Positions 1-8,167 of a stretch of 64,000 bases of DNA are shown here, piece by piece. The first letter of the stretch is position 1. Each line of letters opens with the position of its first letter. Origin of the DNA: Actinomadura luteofluorescens (GTDB taxonomy: Bacteria > Actinomycetota > Actinomycetes > Streptosporangiales > Streptosporangiaceae); the NCBI RefSeq assembly GCF_013409365.1, contig NZ_JACCBA010000001.1:9238001-9302000 (forward strand), read 5' to 3'. Position numbers and translations under genes: made by a program. Under the pieces are notes generated by a model. It was not told the DNA's origin. It was given only the letters and a program-made list of their open reading frames with translations, and ran no database searches.

Positions 1-250
1 CGAGGGCGTCCTGCCTGTCGAACATGCGGCGGAACCACCATCGTTCGTTCTCCGCAAGGTGGCGTACGAGGCCGAGCAGGGTCAGGGTCGTGCTCGGCAC
101 GGGCCTTGACGCGAGTTGTTCACCGGTCAGTCCGCTGCACTTGAGCAGCAGCGTGGAGCGGTGGAAATCCAGATACGCCTCCAGAGACGCGCGCTCGTCG
201 TGTCCGTATGGGAAGGCGCCGCGATCAACTGCGGGTGCGGTCCATGTCAT
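1..250 (-). CDS. DinB-family (DUF664-like) protein, 5' part only
   Basis: This frame opens at an ATG at 250 and runs off the left edge, so 83 codons are visible. The segment LVRHLAENERWWFRR (about residues 61-75) matches the first metal-binding helix of DinB/DUF664 proteins, four-helix bundles that in actinobacteria often act as mycothiol-dependent transferases; His64 would be the first metal ligand. A GAGGA lies about 10 nt upstream of the ATG. The later helices with the other ligands are outside the window, so the reaction cannot be stated. The gene is divergent from the small protein that follows, separated by about 115 bp. Confidence 0.7.
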   Translation of the reverse strand, partial: MTWTAPAVDRGAFPYGHDERASLEAYLDFHRSTLLLKCSGLTGEQLASRPVPSTTLTLLGLVRHLAENERWWFRRMFDRQDAL

Positions 251-364
251 GGGAGCGAATCCTCGCCTACGGGCATCCGGGGATCCACGGGTTATTGCCT
301 CCGCTGGTCAACTCCCACGGAGGGGCGCACGTCACATCGGTACGTTCTTGACCGGGAGCCGCCG

Positions 365-835
365 ATGTACTCGCAGCCAGTTCCGCCCCGATTCCCTCGC
401 ACGCCGGGACCGCGCGGCGGTTTACCGGGTGCCGTCGTGGCGGTCATCGCCGGAGCGTGCCTGCTCTTCGGCGGGCTCGGCGGCTGCGCGGTCGGCATGG
501 GGATCGGCGGCGCGGCGGGGCCGACCGCTCCGCCGTCACCCGTGGCCTCCACCGGCGAGCTGGCATCTGGTCGCGCGACGCCTTCGTCTCCTGCGCCGTC
601 CCCGTCGACGTCCGCTCCGAAGCGCAGGGCCCGCCCGACCGTCAGCCCCACCGTTCGCAAGGTCGAGCCGAGGCCGACGCGCCACAGGACGCCCCGGCCC
701 AGGGGGACCAGCGCGCGCCCGCCGGCGCGGACCGTCCACCCGGGGGCTTTCTGCTCACCCGCCGGAGCCGTCGGCACCGCCAACGGCAGGGTCTACACCT
801 GCAAGGGGCCCGGCCAGCCCAGGTGGCGCCGGTAG
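365..835 (+). CDS. small anchored Pro/Ser/Arg-rich protein, unknown function
   Basis: A 156-residue protein of unknown function. One hydrophobic stretch (about residues 20-48, rich in A, G, V and L) would insert in the membrane. A Pro/Ser/Thr/Arg-rich low-complexity spacer follows to about residue 125. The C-terminal segment has two cysteines in the pattern FCSPAGAVGTANGRVYTC. That C-terminal pattern occurs on small exported actinomycete proteins, probably as a disulphide-closed cap outside the cell; this is inference. GGGAG precedes the ATG. The 3' end overlaps the convergent molybdoenzyme gene by 81 bp, so one of the two ends may be functionally dispensable. Confidence 0.5.
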   Translation: MYSQPVPPRFPRTPGPRGGLPGAVVAVIAGACLLFGGLGGCAVGMGIGGAAGPTAPPSPVASTGELASGRATPSSPAPSPSTSAPKRRARPTVSPTVRKVEPRPTRHRTPRPRGTSARPPARTVHPGAFCSPAGAVGTANGRVYTCKGPGQPRWRR

Positions 836-2866
836 GGCGGTGACCTCTACGCGGGTGTCGTGGAAGACGGGCCCGCCGCCGAGGTCGGTGTCGCGCTCGT
901 CGACCACGGCGTTGGCGTTGGAGCCGCCGGAGAGCTTGGCCCAGTGGCCCTTGGAGGTCGCCGCCACGCCGGGGCGCACCTCGTCGGTGATCTTCAGGAC
1001 GGCCTCGAAGGAGCCCCGGTCGTTGGCGACCGCGACCCGCTGGCCGTCGCTGAGGCCCCGGGCCTTCGCGTCGTCCTCGTGGAGGCGGACGGTGAGGCCG
1101 CCGGAGCGGCGCCTCAGCTCCGGGTTGTTGGCGAACTGGGTGTTGAGGAACTCGTGCGACGCCGCCGAGACCAGGGCGAGCGGGTATCTCCCGGCCCGCT
1201 GCTCGTCGGCGACCTCCGCGGGCGGGACGTACCCGGCGAGACCGGCGGCGGGGGAGCGGAACTCGAACCGTCCCGACGGGGTGGGGAAGCCGTCGGCGTA
1301 CGGCAGGAACGGGTCCGGGACCGACATGCGCACGAACCCCTCCTTGCGGAGCCGGTCCAGCGTGACGCCCGCCATCCACGGGTGGTCCGACGCCAGCAGT
1401 TGCTCGGCGAGGCTCTCGTCGGAGTCGCACAGGGCCGGTTCCCGCAGGCCCATCCGGCGCGCCAGGCGGCGGAAGGTCTCGGTCGTCGGCAGGCACTCGC
1501 CGGGCGGCGCCACCGCGGGCTCGTTCCACGTGAGGTACAGGTGGCCGTAGCCCTCGTGCAGGTCGGCGTGCTCGTGCTGCGCCGTCGCGGGCAGCACGAT
1601 GTCGGCGTAGTCGACGGTGTCGGTCGGGAACTGCTCCAGGACCACGGTGAACAGGTCGTCGCGGGCCAGGCCCCGCCGCACCTTGTTCTGGTGCGGGGTG
1701 CTGCCCGCGGGGTTCGCCGCGATGACGAACAGGGCCTTGACGGGCGGGTCCTGGACGTCCAGCAGGCCCTCGCCGAGGCGGCTCATCGACAGCGTCCGCA
1801 CCGGGTGGGGGCGCAGGTCGTCGCGCCACAGCGCGGCCTTGGCCAGCTTCACATGACCGGACGTGGAGAACGCGACGCCGCCGCCGCGCCGTGCCCAGTC
1901 GCCGGTCACGGCGGGGATGGCGGCGATCAGCCGGAGGGCGGCCCCGCCGCCGGAGTGCCGCTGGAGCCCCTGCGTCGCGCGGATCGCGGTGGGACGGGTG
2001 CGGGCGATCCGCTCGCCGAGCGCGACGATGCGGTCCGCGGGGACGCCGGTGATCCGCGCGACCCGTTCTGGCGGGTACTCGGCGATCCGGTCCCGGAACT
2101 CCTCCCAGCCGAGCGTGCCGCGGTCCAGGAAGTCCGCGTCCTGCGCGCCGAGGCCCACGATGACGTGGAGCAGGCCGAGCGCGAGCGCGCCGTCCGTTCC
2201 GGGCAGGGGCGCCAGATGCTCGTCGGCCTGCCGCGCCGTCCGCGTCCGGACCGGGTCGATCGCGACCAGGTGCGCGCCCGCCTTCCGCGCGTCCTGGACG
2301 AACTTCCAGACGTGGTGGCCGCTGGTCAGGGGGTTCGTGCCCCACAGCAGGACGAGCCGCGCGTGCGCCAGGTCCTCGGGATCCATGCCGCCCGGCGAGC
2401 CGACCGCCTCGGCCATCCCGGCGCTGCCCGCCGCCGAGCAGATGTTCGCGTCGTGGGCCGAGGCTCCGAGCACGTTGAAGAAACGCCGGCCCGAATACCC
2501 TTCGAGGCCCTGCAGGTAGCCGAGCGTCCCCGTCCCCCAGTAGGGCCAGACCGCCTCGCCGCCGTGCTCGCGGACGACGTCCTCCAGCCGCGCGGCGATC
2601 TCGTCGAGTGCCTCGTCCCACCCGATGCGCTCGAACCGTCCCTCGCCCTTGGCGCCGACCCGGCGCAGCGGGTGCAGGATGCGGTCCGGCTGGGCGGCGC
2701 GCTCCAGCCACCGGTTCACCTTCGCGCACAGCGCCCCGCGCGTGTACGGGTGGTCGGGGTTGCCGCGCAGCCGGACCGCCGCCCCGTCCCGCACGGTGAC
2801 GATCCAGGAGCAGCCGTCGGGACAGTCCAGCGGGCAGGCCCCCAGCACGGTCAGCTCCGATGGCAT
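755..2866 (-). CDS. molybdopterin-dependent oxidoreductase (BisC-like)
   Basis: A 703-residue protein of the DMSO-reductase superfamily, binding bis-MGD molybdenum and one 4Fe-4S cluster. Cys11, Cys15, Cys19 (in CPLDCPDGC) and Cys47 (GALC) form the cluster site of the cytoplasmic BisC/thiosulphate-reductase-like subfamily. The central region has typical pterin-binding stretches such as LLWGTNPLTSGHH, and a molybdopterin-dinucleotide-binding domain lies at the C-terminus. There is no Tat signal, so it is probably cytoplasmic. The start chosen at 2866 has AGGAGG 7 nt upstream; an earlier in-frame start has no such site. No electron-transfer subunit lies next to it and the substrate cannot be read from sequence. 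Confidence 0.85.
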   Translation of the reverse strand: MPSELTVLGACPLDCPDGCSWIVTVRDGAAVRLRGNPDHPYTRGALCAKVNRWLERAAQPDRILHPLRRVGAKGEGRFERIGWDEALDEIAARLEDVVREHGGEAVWPYWGTGTLGYLQGLEGYSGRRFFNVLGASAHDANICSAAGSAGMAEAVGSPGGMDPEDLAHARLVLLWGTNPLTSGHHVWKFVQDARKAGAHLVAIDPVRTRTARQADEHLAPLPGTDGALALGLLHVIVGLGAQDADFLDRGTLGWEEFRDRIAEYPPERVARITGVPADRIVALGERIARTRPTAIRATQGLQRHSGGGAALRLIAAIPAVTGDWARRGGGVAFSTSGHVKLAKAALWRDDLRPHPVRTLSMSRLGEGLLDVQDPPVKALFVIAANPAGSTPHQNKVRRGLARDDLFTVVLEQFPTDTVDYADIVLPATAQHEHADLHEGYGHLYLTWNEPAVAPPGECLPTTETFRRLARRMGLREPALCDSDESLAEQLLASDHPWMAGVTLDRLRKEGFVRMSVPDPFLPYADGFPTPSGRFEFRSPAAGLAGYVPPAEVADEQRAGRYPLALVSAASHEFLNTQFANNPELRRRSGGLTVRLHEDDAKARGLSDGQRVAVANDRGSFEAVLKITDEVRPGVAATSKGHWAKLSGGSNANAVVDERDTDLGGGPVFHDTRVEVTALPAPPGLAGPLAGVDPAVGGADGSGG

Positions 2867-3027
2867 GAAACCTCCTCTAGCTGGACGAACCTCTCCAGTG
2901 TGCGGCACGACACCATGAGCGTCGTCCAGGACGTTCATTACCTTCGATGGCCGTGCCCCGGGTCGCGGCCGGGGGGCCGGGGTGGTTTCCTAAGGGGCGA
3001 CGGAAACGACCCGTAGGGGGAACGAGA

Positions 3028-3825
3028 GTGAAGAGCGTCGAGCCCGAGGTTTATCTCGTTGCGCGGCCCGAACTGGACTACGACGAGGTCGCCCGGTACC
3101 TGCGGGACGTGGGCGGGGAGGGCTGGCTGGAGCGGCTCGACCGCGGCGACCTCGACGACGAGCTGAACGACCCGCAGAACCTCGCCGAGTTCGCGGGCCG
3201 CCTCTGCTACCGCTCCTGGGAGCCGGGCCTCAACCCCAACGTGACCAAGATCCGCACCGACTCCGGCCAGTACCTGGAGAACATCCTGCGCAGCCTGCAC
3301 GGTTCGGTGCTGGAGCACGTCAGCTTCAGCTTCGTCCTGCACAACGTGAGCCGGGTGCTGACCCACGAGCTCGTCCGGCACCGCCCGGGCGTGGCCATCT
3401 CGCAGGAGTCGCTGCGGTTCGTCCGGCTGCAGGACATCCCCTTCTGGTTCCCCGAGTGGGCCCGCGAGGACCCCGAGCTGATGAAGCGCGCCACCGCCGT
3501 GCTGGAGCAGATGGAGGAGTTCCAGGGCTGGATGGCCGCGCACTTCGGCCTCGACGACGAGGGCGTGCCGTTCAAGGAGAAGAAGCACAAGACCTCGTTC
3601 ATGCGCCGCTTCGCCCCCGAAGGCGTCGGCACCGGCCTGGTCTGGACGGCCAACGTCCGCACCCTGCGCCACACCCTGGAGAACCGCACCGCGCCCGGCG
3701 CCGAGGAGGAGATCCGGCTGCTCTTCGGCAAGATCGGCGAGGTGATGCGCACGGAGGCCCCGGACCTGTTCGGCGACTACGTCGTCGAGGACGGCTCCTG
3801 GGTGCCGAAGTGGCGCAAGGTCTGA
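3028..3825 (+). CDS. thyX: FAD-dependent thymidylate synthase, divergent ThyX
   Basis: A 265-residue ThyX-family protein, which methylates dUMP to dTMP using methylenetetrahydrofolate with FAD and NADPH. Start GTG at 3028, preceded by a G-rich site. The family signature RHR-x7-S appears here as R117-H-R119 followed by PGVAISQE and then S128, one residue longer than usual. Further family-like segments are VLEHVSFSFVLHNVSRVLTHELVRH before it and HTLENRTAPGAEEEIR after it (the latter resembling the usual ELRT..A..EIR). The extra residue points to a divergent ThyX subgroup, so full activity is likely but not proved. The stop codon abuts a dispersed repeat. Confidence 0.82.
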   Translation: MKSVEPEVYLVARPELDYDEVARYLRDVGGEGWLERLDRGDLDDELNDPQNLAEFAGRLCYRSWEPGLNPNVTKIRTDSGQYLENILRSLHGSVLEHVSFSFVLHNVSRVLTHELVRHRPGVAISQESLRFVRLQDIPFWFPEWAREDPELMKRATAVLEQMEEFQGWMAAHFGLDDEGVPFKEKKHKTSFMRRFAPEGVGTGLVWTANVRTLRHTLENRTAPGAEEEIRLLFGKIGEVMRTEAPDLFGDYVVEDGSWVPKWRKV

Positions 3826-3949
3826 CCTGGCCTGGGCGAACGCGGCATCGCTTCGCGATCTGCCCGGCTCCGCTCGCCTCCGGCATCGCTCCACCGGGCA
3901 GGTCACGCGTTCGCGCGCTTGACCGGAGCCACTTCGAGACAGGCCCTAG
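3826..3949 (-). repeat. dispersed palindromic element, copy A (incomplete)
   Basis: Read on the minus strand this is the same sequence as the elements at 37186-37366 and 38420-38599. It begins at CTAG (3946-3949), continues with GGCCTGTCTCGAAGTGGC, and contains the conserved core ATCGCGAAGCGATGCCGCG. It stops at the thyX stop codon, about 55 bp short of the full element, so the far end is missing. The core carries nested inverted repeats (GAACGCG/CGCGTTC, TGCCCGG/CCGGGCA, ATCGC-GAA-GCGAT) and would fold strongly as RNA or single-stranded DNA. Confidence 0.85.
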
Positions 3950-3984
3950 GCGCGCCCGGCCCGTCTGGGGAATTATTGGACGTT

Positions 3985-4707
3985 ATGTCTGACATCTCCA
4001 TTCCGGTGGGTGCCCGCGAGCTGCCGGGCTACCTCGCCGTCCCCGAGGGGGAGGGGCCCTGGCCGGGCGTCGTGATCGTGTTCGAGGCGATGGGCGCGAA
4101 CGACGACATGCGCGCGCAGGCCGACCGGTTCGCCGCCCACGGCTACCTCGCCGTCCTGCCCGACCTCTACGACGGGGCGCCCTGGGTGCGCTGCGTCACC
4201 AAGGCGATGCGCGACATGCGCGCCCAGCGCGGGCCGACCTTCGACCACATCGAGGCGGCCCGCGCGTGGCTGGCCGGCCGGGACGACTGCACCGGCGGCG
4301 TCGGGGTGTGCGGGTTCTGCATGGGCGGCGGGTTCGCGCTGGTCGCGGCGGCGAAGTACGACTTCGAGGCCGCCGCGGCCAACTACGGGATCCTGCCGCG
4401 CCGGCCGGAGGAGTCTCTGCGGGGCGCGTGCCCGATCGTCGGCAGCTACGGCGCCGCGGACCCGTCGCTGCGGGGGGCCGCGGGCAGGCTGGAGCGCGCG
4501 CTCACGGCCGCCGGCGTGACGCACGACGTGAAGGAGTACCCGGGGACCGGCCACGGTTTCCTCACCGACCTCACGCCGCCGCCCCCGTTCGGCCCGATCG
4601 CGAAGATCGTCATGGGGTTCGGCAAGGGCCGCGAGAACGCCCCGGACGGCTGGTCCCGCATCCTCGCCTTCTTCGGCGAGCACCTCGCCAAAAAATCTAC
4701 AACGTAA
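3985..4707 (+). CDS. dienelactone hydrolase family protein
   Basis: A 240-residue alpha/beta-hydrolase of the dienelactone hydrolase family. The catalytic triad is readable: Cys112 in GFCMGG, Asp159 in GSYGAADPS and His190 in GTGHGF; Glu34 (VFEAMG) matches the family's activating glutamate. The family hydrolyses cyclic lactones such as dienelactone and other small esters. No chlorocatechol genes lie nearby, so the substrate is open. The start ATG at 3985 was chosen because alignment-like similarity begins at MSDISIPVG and an upstream in-frame extension would run into the dispersed repeat. Confidence 0.85.
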   Translation: MSDISIPVGARELPGYLAVPEGEGPWPGVVIVFEAMGANDDMRAQADRFAAHGYLAVLPDLYDGAPWVRCVTKAMRDMRAQRGPTFDHIEAARAWLAGRDDCTGGVGVCGFCMGGGFALVAAAKYDFEAAAANYGILPRRPEESLRGACPIVGSYGAADPSLRGAAGRLERALTAAGVTHDVKEYPGTGHGFLTDLTPPPPFGPIAKIVMGFGKGRENAPDGWSRILAFFGEHLAKKSTT

Positions 4708-4822
4708 AGGCGCCGGGCCGGTATCGCCGACTCGAGCCTCTCGTGCCATCCCCTCTTCGCGCATGACCCGGCGAATATCCCACTTCGCGCCTTTTGTTGG
4801 TCATCGCATCGCGCCAAGCCGT

Positions 4823-4856
4823 GTTTCCCCGGAAACGCCTGCCGAGCATCAGGCGT
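4823..4856. promoter_or_regulatory. two adjacent inverted repeats upstream of the exported protein gene
   Basis: GTTTCC-CC-GGAAAC (4823-4836) is a perfect 14-bp palindrome and is followed at once by ACGCCTG-8 nt-CAGGCGT (4835-4856), a 7-bp stem. They lie 55-90 bp upstream of the ATG at 4912. The first could be an operator; the second could equally be the terminator of the hydrolase gene. Which is right cannot be told from sequence. Confidence 0.25.
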
Positions 4857-4911
4857 CTCACATTCGCATTCATCGTTCTGTCACGGGATCGAACACGGGG
4901 GAGACCACATC

Positions 4912-5388
4912 ATGCGCAAGTTCATTCTGTTCGCCGCGACCGCCGCCGGCCTCACCGCGACCGCGGCCTGTGAGCCGGTGGAGGACGCCCCGCCCGTTCA
5001 GGGCGCCGACGCCAGGGGCGGCGAGACCGGCGCGACCACCAAGAAGGCCAGGCCGCCGATCGGGCTGGCCGCCAAGCGCACCATCGCGGAGCGGTCCATC
5101 CTGTCCGAGGGCGGCGCGCTGACCTGCGTCAAGGTGACCGTCGCGAACAACGCCAAGAAGAAGGTGGAGATCAACCCGCTGTACTTCGCGATCACCGGGA
5201 CCGACAGCGTCAAGCACGACACCGGTGACGCGCTCGGCGAGTACGAGGGGCAGATCGCCACGACGGACATCGCGCCTGGGGAGAAGGCCAAGGGCGTGGT
5301 GTGTGTGAAGGGGAAGTTCGTGCCGAAGACCGTATCCATGACGAACCCGCTGTTCTCGACGGCGGCCCGTGCGGCGGTCGCGTCCTGA
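4912..5388 (+). CDS. small exported protein, DUF4352-like
   Basis: A 158-residue protein with an N-terminal signal (MRKFILFAATAAGLTATAAC). The cysteine at residue 20 is preceded by TAA, a weak lipobox, so it may be a lipoprotein. After a charged linker the body has the order expected of DUF4352-like immunoglobulin-fold extracellular domains: CVKVTVANNAKKKVEINPLYFAI followed by DIAPGEKAKGVVCVKG. Two further cysteines (in TCVKV and VVCVK) could form a disulphide. GGGGGAG lies upstream of the ATG. No enzymatic motif is visible; an envelope or substrate-binding role is only a guess. Confidence 0.65.
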   Translation: MRKFILFAATAAGLTATAACEPVEDAPPVQGADARGGETGATTKKARPPIGLAAKRTIAERSILSEGGALTCVKVTVANNAKKKVEINPLYFAITGTDSVKHDTGDALGEYEGQIATTDIAPGEKAKGVVCVKGKFVPKTVSMTNPLFSTAARAAVAS

Positions 5389-5604
5389 GCGTCGCCTAGG
5401 GCGCGGGCGGCGGCCAAAAGAGCCGGGCGCGCCGTCATTCCAGATGTGTGCCGGCTGCGGGGCCGCTGCCGTTATCCCACGAGTCCATCGGAACTGCGGC
5501 CGGCACGCTTGATTTCATGTTCGGCCGATCGTGCGGGGCCGAGCATCAACGTTTCAGGACGCGTGTGTCCGCGTGACCCGAGCCATGAGGCGGTCATCCG
5601 GATC

Positions 5605-5623
5605 GACGCGGTCTCACCGCGTC
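5605..5623. promoter_or_regulatory. 19-bp perfect palindrome, candidate operator for the XRE gene
   Basis: GACGCGGT-CTC-ACCGCGTC is an 8-3-8 perfect inverted repeat 54 bp upstream of the GTG at 5677. A second, weaker one (ATTAC-7 nt-GTAAT, 5625-5641) follows directly. XRE regulators often control their own promoter through such sites; binding here is inferred. Confidence 0.4.
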
Positions 5624-5676
5624 CATTACCCCGCACGTAATCGTGGGCTTGATCCGGGGGCCGGTAGCGTCGTGGC

Positions 5677-6492
5677 GTGACGACGATGACGATGACGACG
5701 GGTTTGAGCGACGTGCGGCCGATCGGGGACCAGCTTCGGGCGTGGCGGCAGCGGCGCCGGCTGAGCCAGCTGGAGCTGGCGTCGGAGGCGGACGTGTCGA
5801 CGCGGCACCTCAGTTTCGTGGAGACGGGGCGTTCGGCGCCGAGCCGGGAGATGGTGCTGCGGCTCGCCGAGCACCTGGACGTGCCGCTGCGCGACCGCAA
5901 CCTGCTGCTGGTGGCGGCCGGGTACGCGCCGGTGTTCGACGAGACGCCGATCGAGGAACCGAAGATGGACACGGTCCGTGCGGCGCTCCGGCAGGTGCTG
6001 GAGGGCCACGAGCCCTATCCGGCGGTGGTCGTGGACCGGTTCTGGAACCTGATCGACGCCAACGGCGCGGCGGCGTTCTTCATGGAGGGCGCGCCGCCGG
6101 AACTGCTGGAGCCGCCGCTGAACGTGCTGCGGCTCAGCATGCACCCGGACGGCATGGCCAAGAACATCCTGAACCTGGCGGAGTGGCGCGCCCACATGAT
6201 CGACCGGGTCCGCCGGCATGTGGCGCTGACCGCGGACGCGGCGCTCGCCCAGCTCTACAAAGAGCTGCGGAGCTTCCCCGGTGACGTGGGGGAGGCGATC
6301 GCCCCGCCCGCGAGCCACGAGGTCTTCGTCCCGCTGCGGATGCGGGTCGACGGCCGGGAACTGTCGTTCTTCAGCACGATCGCGACCTTCGGGACCCCCG
6401 TCGACATCACGGTGGCGGAACTGGCGATCGAGTCGTTCTACCCGGCGGACGCGAAGACGACCGAGTTCCTGCGGGAGCGCGCCGGCTGGTGA
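5677..6492 (+). CDS. XRE-family regulator with MmyB-like ligand domain
   Basis: A 271-residue transcription factor. Residues about 16-72 form the helix-turn-helix (DQLRAWRQRRRLSQLELA, then STRHLSFVETGRSAPS). The rest matches the MmyB-like PAS-related ligand-binding domain (AVVVDRFWNLIDANGAA, then FSTIATFGTPVDITVAELAIESFYPAD), which in related proteins binds a fatty-acid-like ligand. The next gene, a flavohaemoglobin, ends 6 bp downstream on the other strand. The start is uncertain: GTG 5677, ATG 5686 and ATG 5692 are all in frame with no clear ribosome-binding site. Confidence 0.82.
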   Translation: MTTMTMTTGLSDVRPIGDQLRAWRQRRRLSQLELASEADVSTRHLSFVETGRSAPSREMVLRLAEHLDVPLRDRNLLLVAAGYAPVFDETPIEEPKMDTVRAALRQVLEGHEPYPAVVVDRFWNLIDANGAAAFFMEGAPPELLEPPLNVLRLSMHPDGMAKNILNLAEWRAHMIDRVRRHVALTADAALAQLYKELRSFPGDVGEAIAPPASHEVFVPLRMRVDGRELSFFSTIATFGTPVDITVAELAIESFYPADAKTTEFLRERAGW

Positions 6493-6498
6493 CGCGCC

Positions 6499-7620
6499 TC
6501 AGTCCCCGGCCGTGAGCAGGTCGTGGTGGACGCGCGTCAGCGGCACGCCGAGCCGCTGCAGGGCGGTGACCGTCGCGCGGACGAGCGGGGCGGGCCCGGC
6601 CACGTAGGCGTCGTGCCCGCCCGCCCCGTCCAGGAGCTGGGGCAGGACGTCCGGCACGCGGCCGGTGAGGGCGCCGGCCGCGGGTTCGCGGGACACCACC
6701 GGGACGACCTGGAGCCGGGGGTGCGCGGACTCCAGCTGCCGCAGCGCGGGCAGGTCGTAAAGGGCGCCCTCGGTGCTGGCCGCGACGACGAGGAGGACGT
6801 CGCGGCCCGCGTCCGATGTGAGGGCCTGCTCGGTCAGCGCCTTCGCGGGGGCCAGGCCGGTGCCGCCGCCGATGAGCAGCAGCGGGCGGCCCGAGTCGGG
6901 GTCGAGGGTCATGGCGCCTTCCGGCGGGCCCAGCAGCACGCTGTCGCCCGTGCCGGTGTGCCGGACCAGCGCGCCGCTCACCCACCCGGCGGGCCGGGCG
7001 CGGACGTGCAGGTCGATCGTCCCGTCCGGGCGGGGCGCGTTCGCGATCGAGTACGGGCGCCAGACCCGGGGCCAGCGGGCCGCCTGCACGCTCACGTGCT
7101 GCCCGGACGAGAAGGGCAGGGGGCGCTCGGGACGCAGCGTGAGGACGGCGAGGTCGAACGCGCGGCGTTCGTGCCGCACGACCTCGGCGACCCACCACGG
7201 CGGGGCGTCGGCGGCGTCCCGCTCCGCCGCGCCGGCCATGGCGTCGGCGGCGGAGCGGTAGGCGGCGCGCCAGGCGGCCTCGGCCTCGGCCGTCCAGACG
7301 TCGGTGGCGAAGGCGCGCAGGGTCGCGGTCAGGGCCTCCTCGATGGCCGGATAGTGCTCGCGCAGCACCCCGTACTTGCGGTGGCCGCGGCCGAGGCCCT
7401 CCAGGTGGCGGGCGAGTTCCTCGGGGTTGTCCTGGCTCCAGACGATGCGGCCGAGCGCGTGGAAGAACCGGTCGTGCTGGCCGTCCATGGCGGGCGGGAA
7501 CAGGGTGCGCAGCCGCGGCCGCGCCGCGAAAAGGCGGCCGTAGAAATAGCGCATCGCGCCCGCGGGGTCGGCCTCAAGGCGTGCGAAGCATTCTTTGATA
7601 ACGCGAGTTTCCGGCGACAT
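6499..7620 (-). CDS. flavohaemoglobin-like globin/ferredoxin-reductase fusion
   Basis: A 373-residue fusion. Residues 1-130 are a globin domain with proximal His80 (LGRGHRKYGV) and a YFYGRLF segment in helix B where the distal tyrosine sits. Residues 145-250 form the FAD domain (R188-P-Y-S191 in WRPYSIANAP). From about 248 comes the NAD(P)H domain (LLIGGGTGLAPAKALTEQ). Flavohaemoglobins oxidise NO to nitrate with O2 and NAD(P)H. The start ATG at 7620 has GGGAGG 12 nt upstream; the family starts here, and a longer in-frame extension is not conserved-looking. A perfect palindrome lies 87 bp upstream of the start. Confidence 0.85.
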   Translation of the reverse strand: MSPETRVIKECFARLEADPAGAMRYFYGRLFAARPRLRTLFPPAMDGQHDRFFHALGRIVWSQDNPEELARHLEGLGRGHRKYGVLREHYPAIEEALTATLRAFATDVWTAEAEAAWRAAYRSAADAMAGAAERDAADAPPWWVAEVVRHERRAFDLAVLTLRPERPLPFSSGQHVSVQAARWPRVWRPYSIANAPRPDGTIDLHVRARPAGWVSGALVRHTGTGDSVLLGPPEGAMTLDPDSGRPLLLIGGGTGLAPAKALTEQALTSDAGRDVLLVVAASTEGALYDLPALRQLESAHPRLQVVPVVSREPAAGALTGRVPDVLPQLLDGAGGHDAYVAGPAPLVRATVTALQRLGVPLTRVHHDLLTAGD

Positions 7621-8167
7621 TCGGTCGGCTCGCCTCCCAGCGGGCTGTTTTCGGCGGTCGGACGGCAGGGCTGACGGACGATCCGGGCGCGCCTGCTGCC
7701 CGAGTTGGTGAGATTCTCTCACCCATCTCCGCAGGTGTTCAATGATTCGCTCTCGCGAGGGTGCGTGATCACTACCCGGCGTAATCGCCTGTCAATTCCC
7801 TGTGACAGACCGTAAGTGAAGCGGTCAATGCATACTGATCGGTATCCAATGGCGGAGGGAACGTTCGGGAAGAACCGTCCGGAAGGGGAGGAAGAACCTG
7901 CATCAGGGAGGAAGATTTCAGAATTCTTCGGTGTTTCCCGCTCCGCGCCGCCCCGGACCGGCCGCGCGCCCCCCGGCGCCGGGTAGACCGATCTCGCCGC
8001 TTCCGACGGCGGGAACCCCCGCCGTGCGGCAAGCTGGCCGGAAGGAGGGCCCGGGGGGCGGACGGCGCGAGGGTCCCGGTGACGCACGGTGACGTGCGCC
8101 CGGCAGGCGGATCACCCGTGCCGGAGGCCGCCCCGCGGGCCGGCGTCCAGCACAGGGGGAGACTCGC
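7621..8167. other. 547-bp non-coding region between two divergent genes
   Basis: No credible gene is seen. The stretch is less GC-rich than its surroundings around 7740-7930. It contains the palindrome at 7707-7723 and, on the minus strand, a TTGACA (7795-7790) with no strong -10 at 17 nt. The plus-strand promoter for the gene at 8168 was not identified; its ribosome-binding site GGGGGAGA is at 8156-8163. Confidence 0.5.
7707..7723. promoter_or_regulatory. 17-bp perfect palindrome upstream of the flavohaemoglobin gene
   Basis: GGTGAGA-TTC-TCTCACC is a perfect 7-3-7 inverted repeat 87-103 bp upstream of the flavohaemoglobin start. It is the right size for a dimeric repressor. It does not match the actinobacterial NsrR consensus that I know, so the regulator is not named. 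Confidence 0.4.

Noticed and set aside
642..3016. Long open frames opposite or out of phase with the molybdoenzyme gene (for example 860-3016 on the plus strand)
   Set aside because: They have no family motif, show Arg/Pro/Ala-rich shadow composition and lie under a gene with complete catalytic motifs.
3826..3949. Short conserved peptides (such as RHRFAICP-like reading) in all three repeat copies
   Set aside because: The similarity follows from DNA identity of the repeat; frames lack starts and ribosome-binding sites and continue into unrelated sequence.
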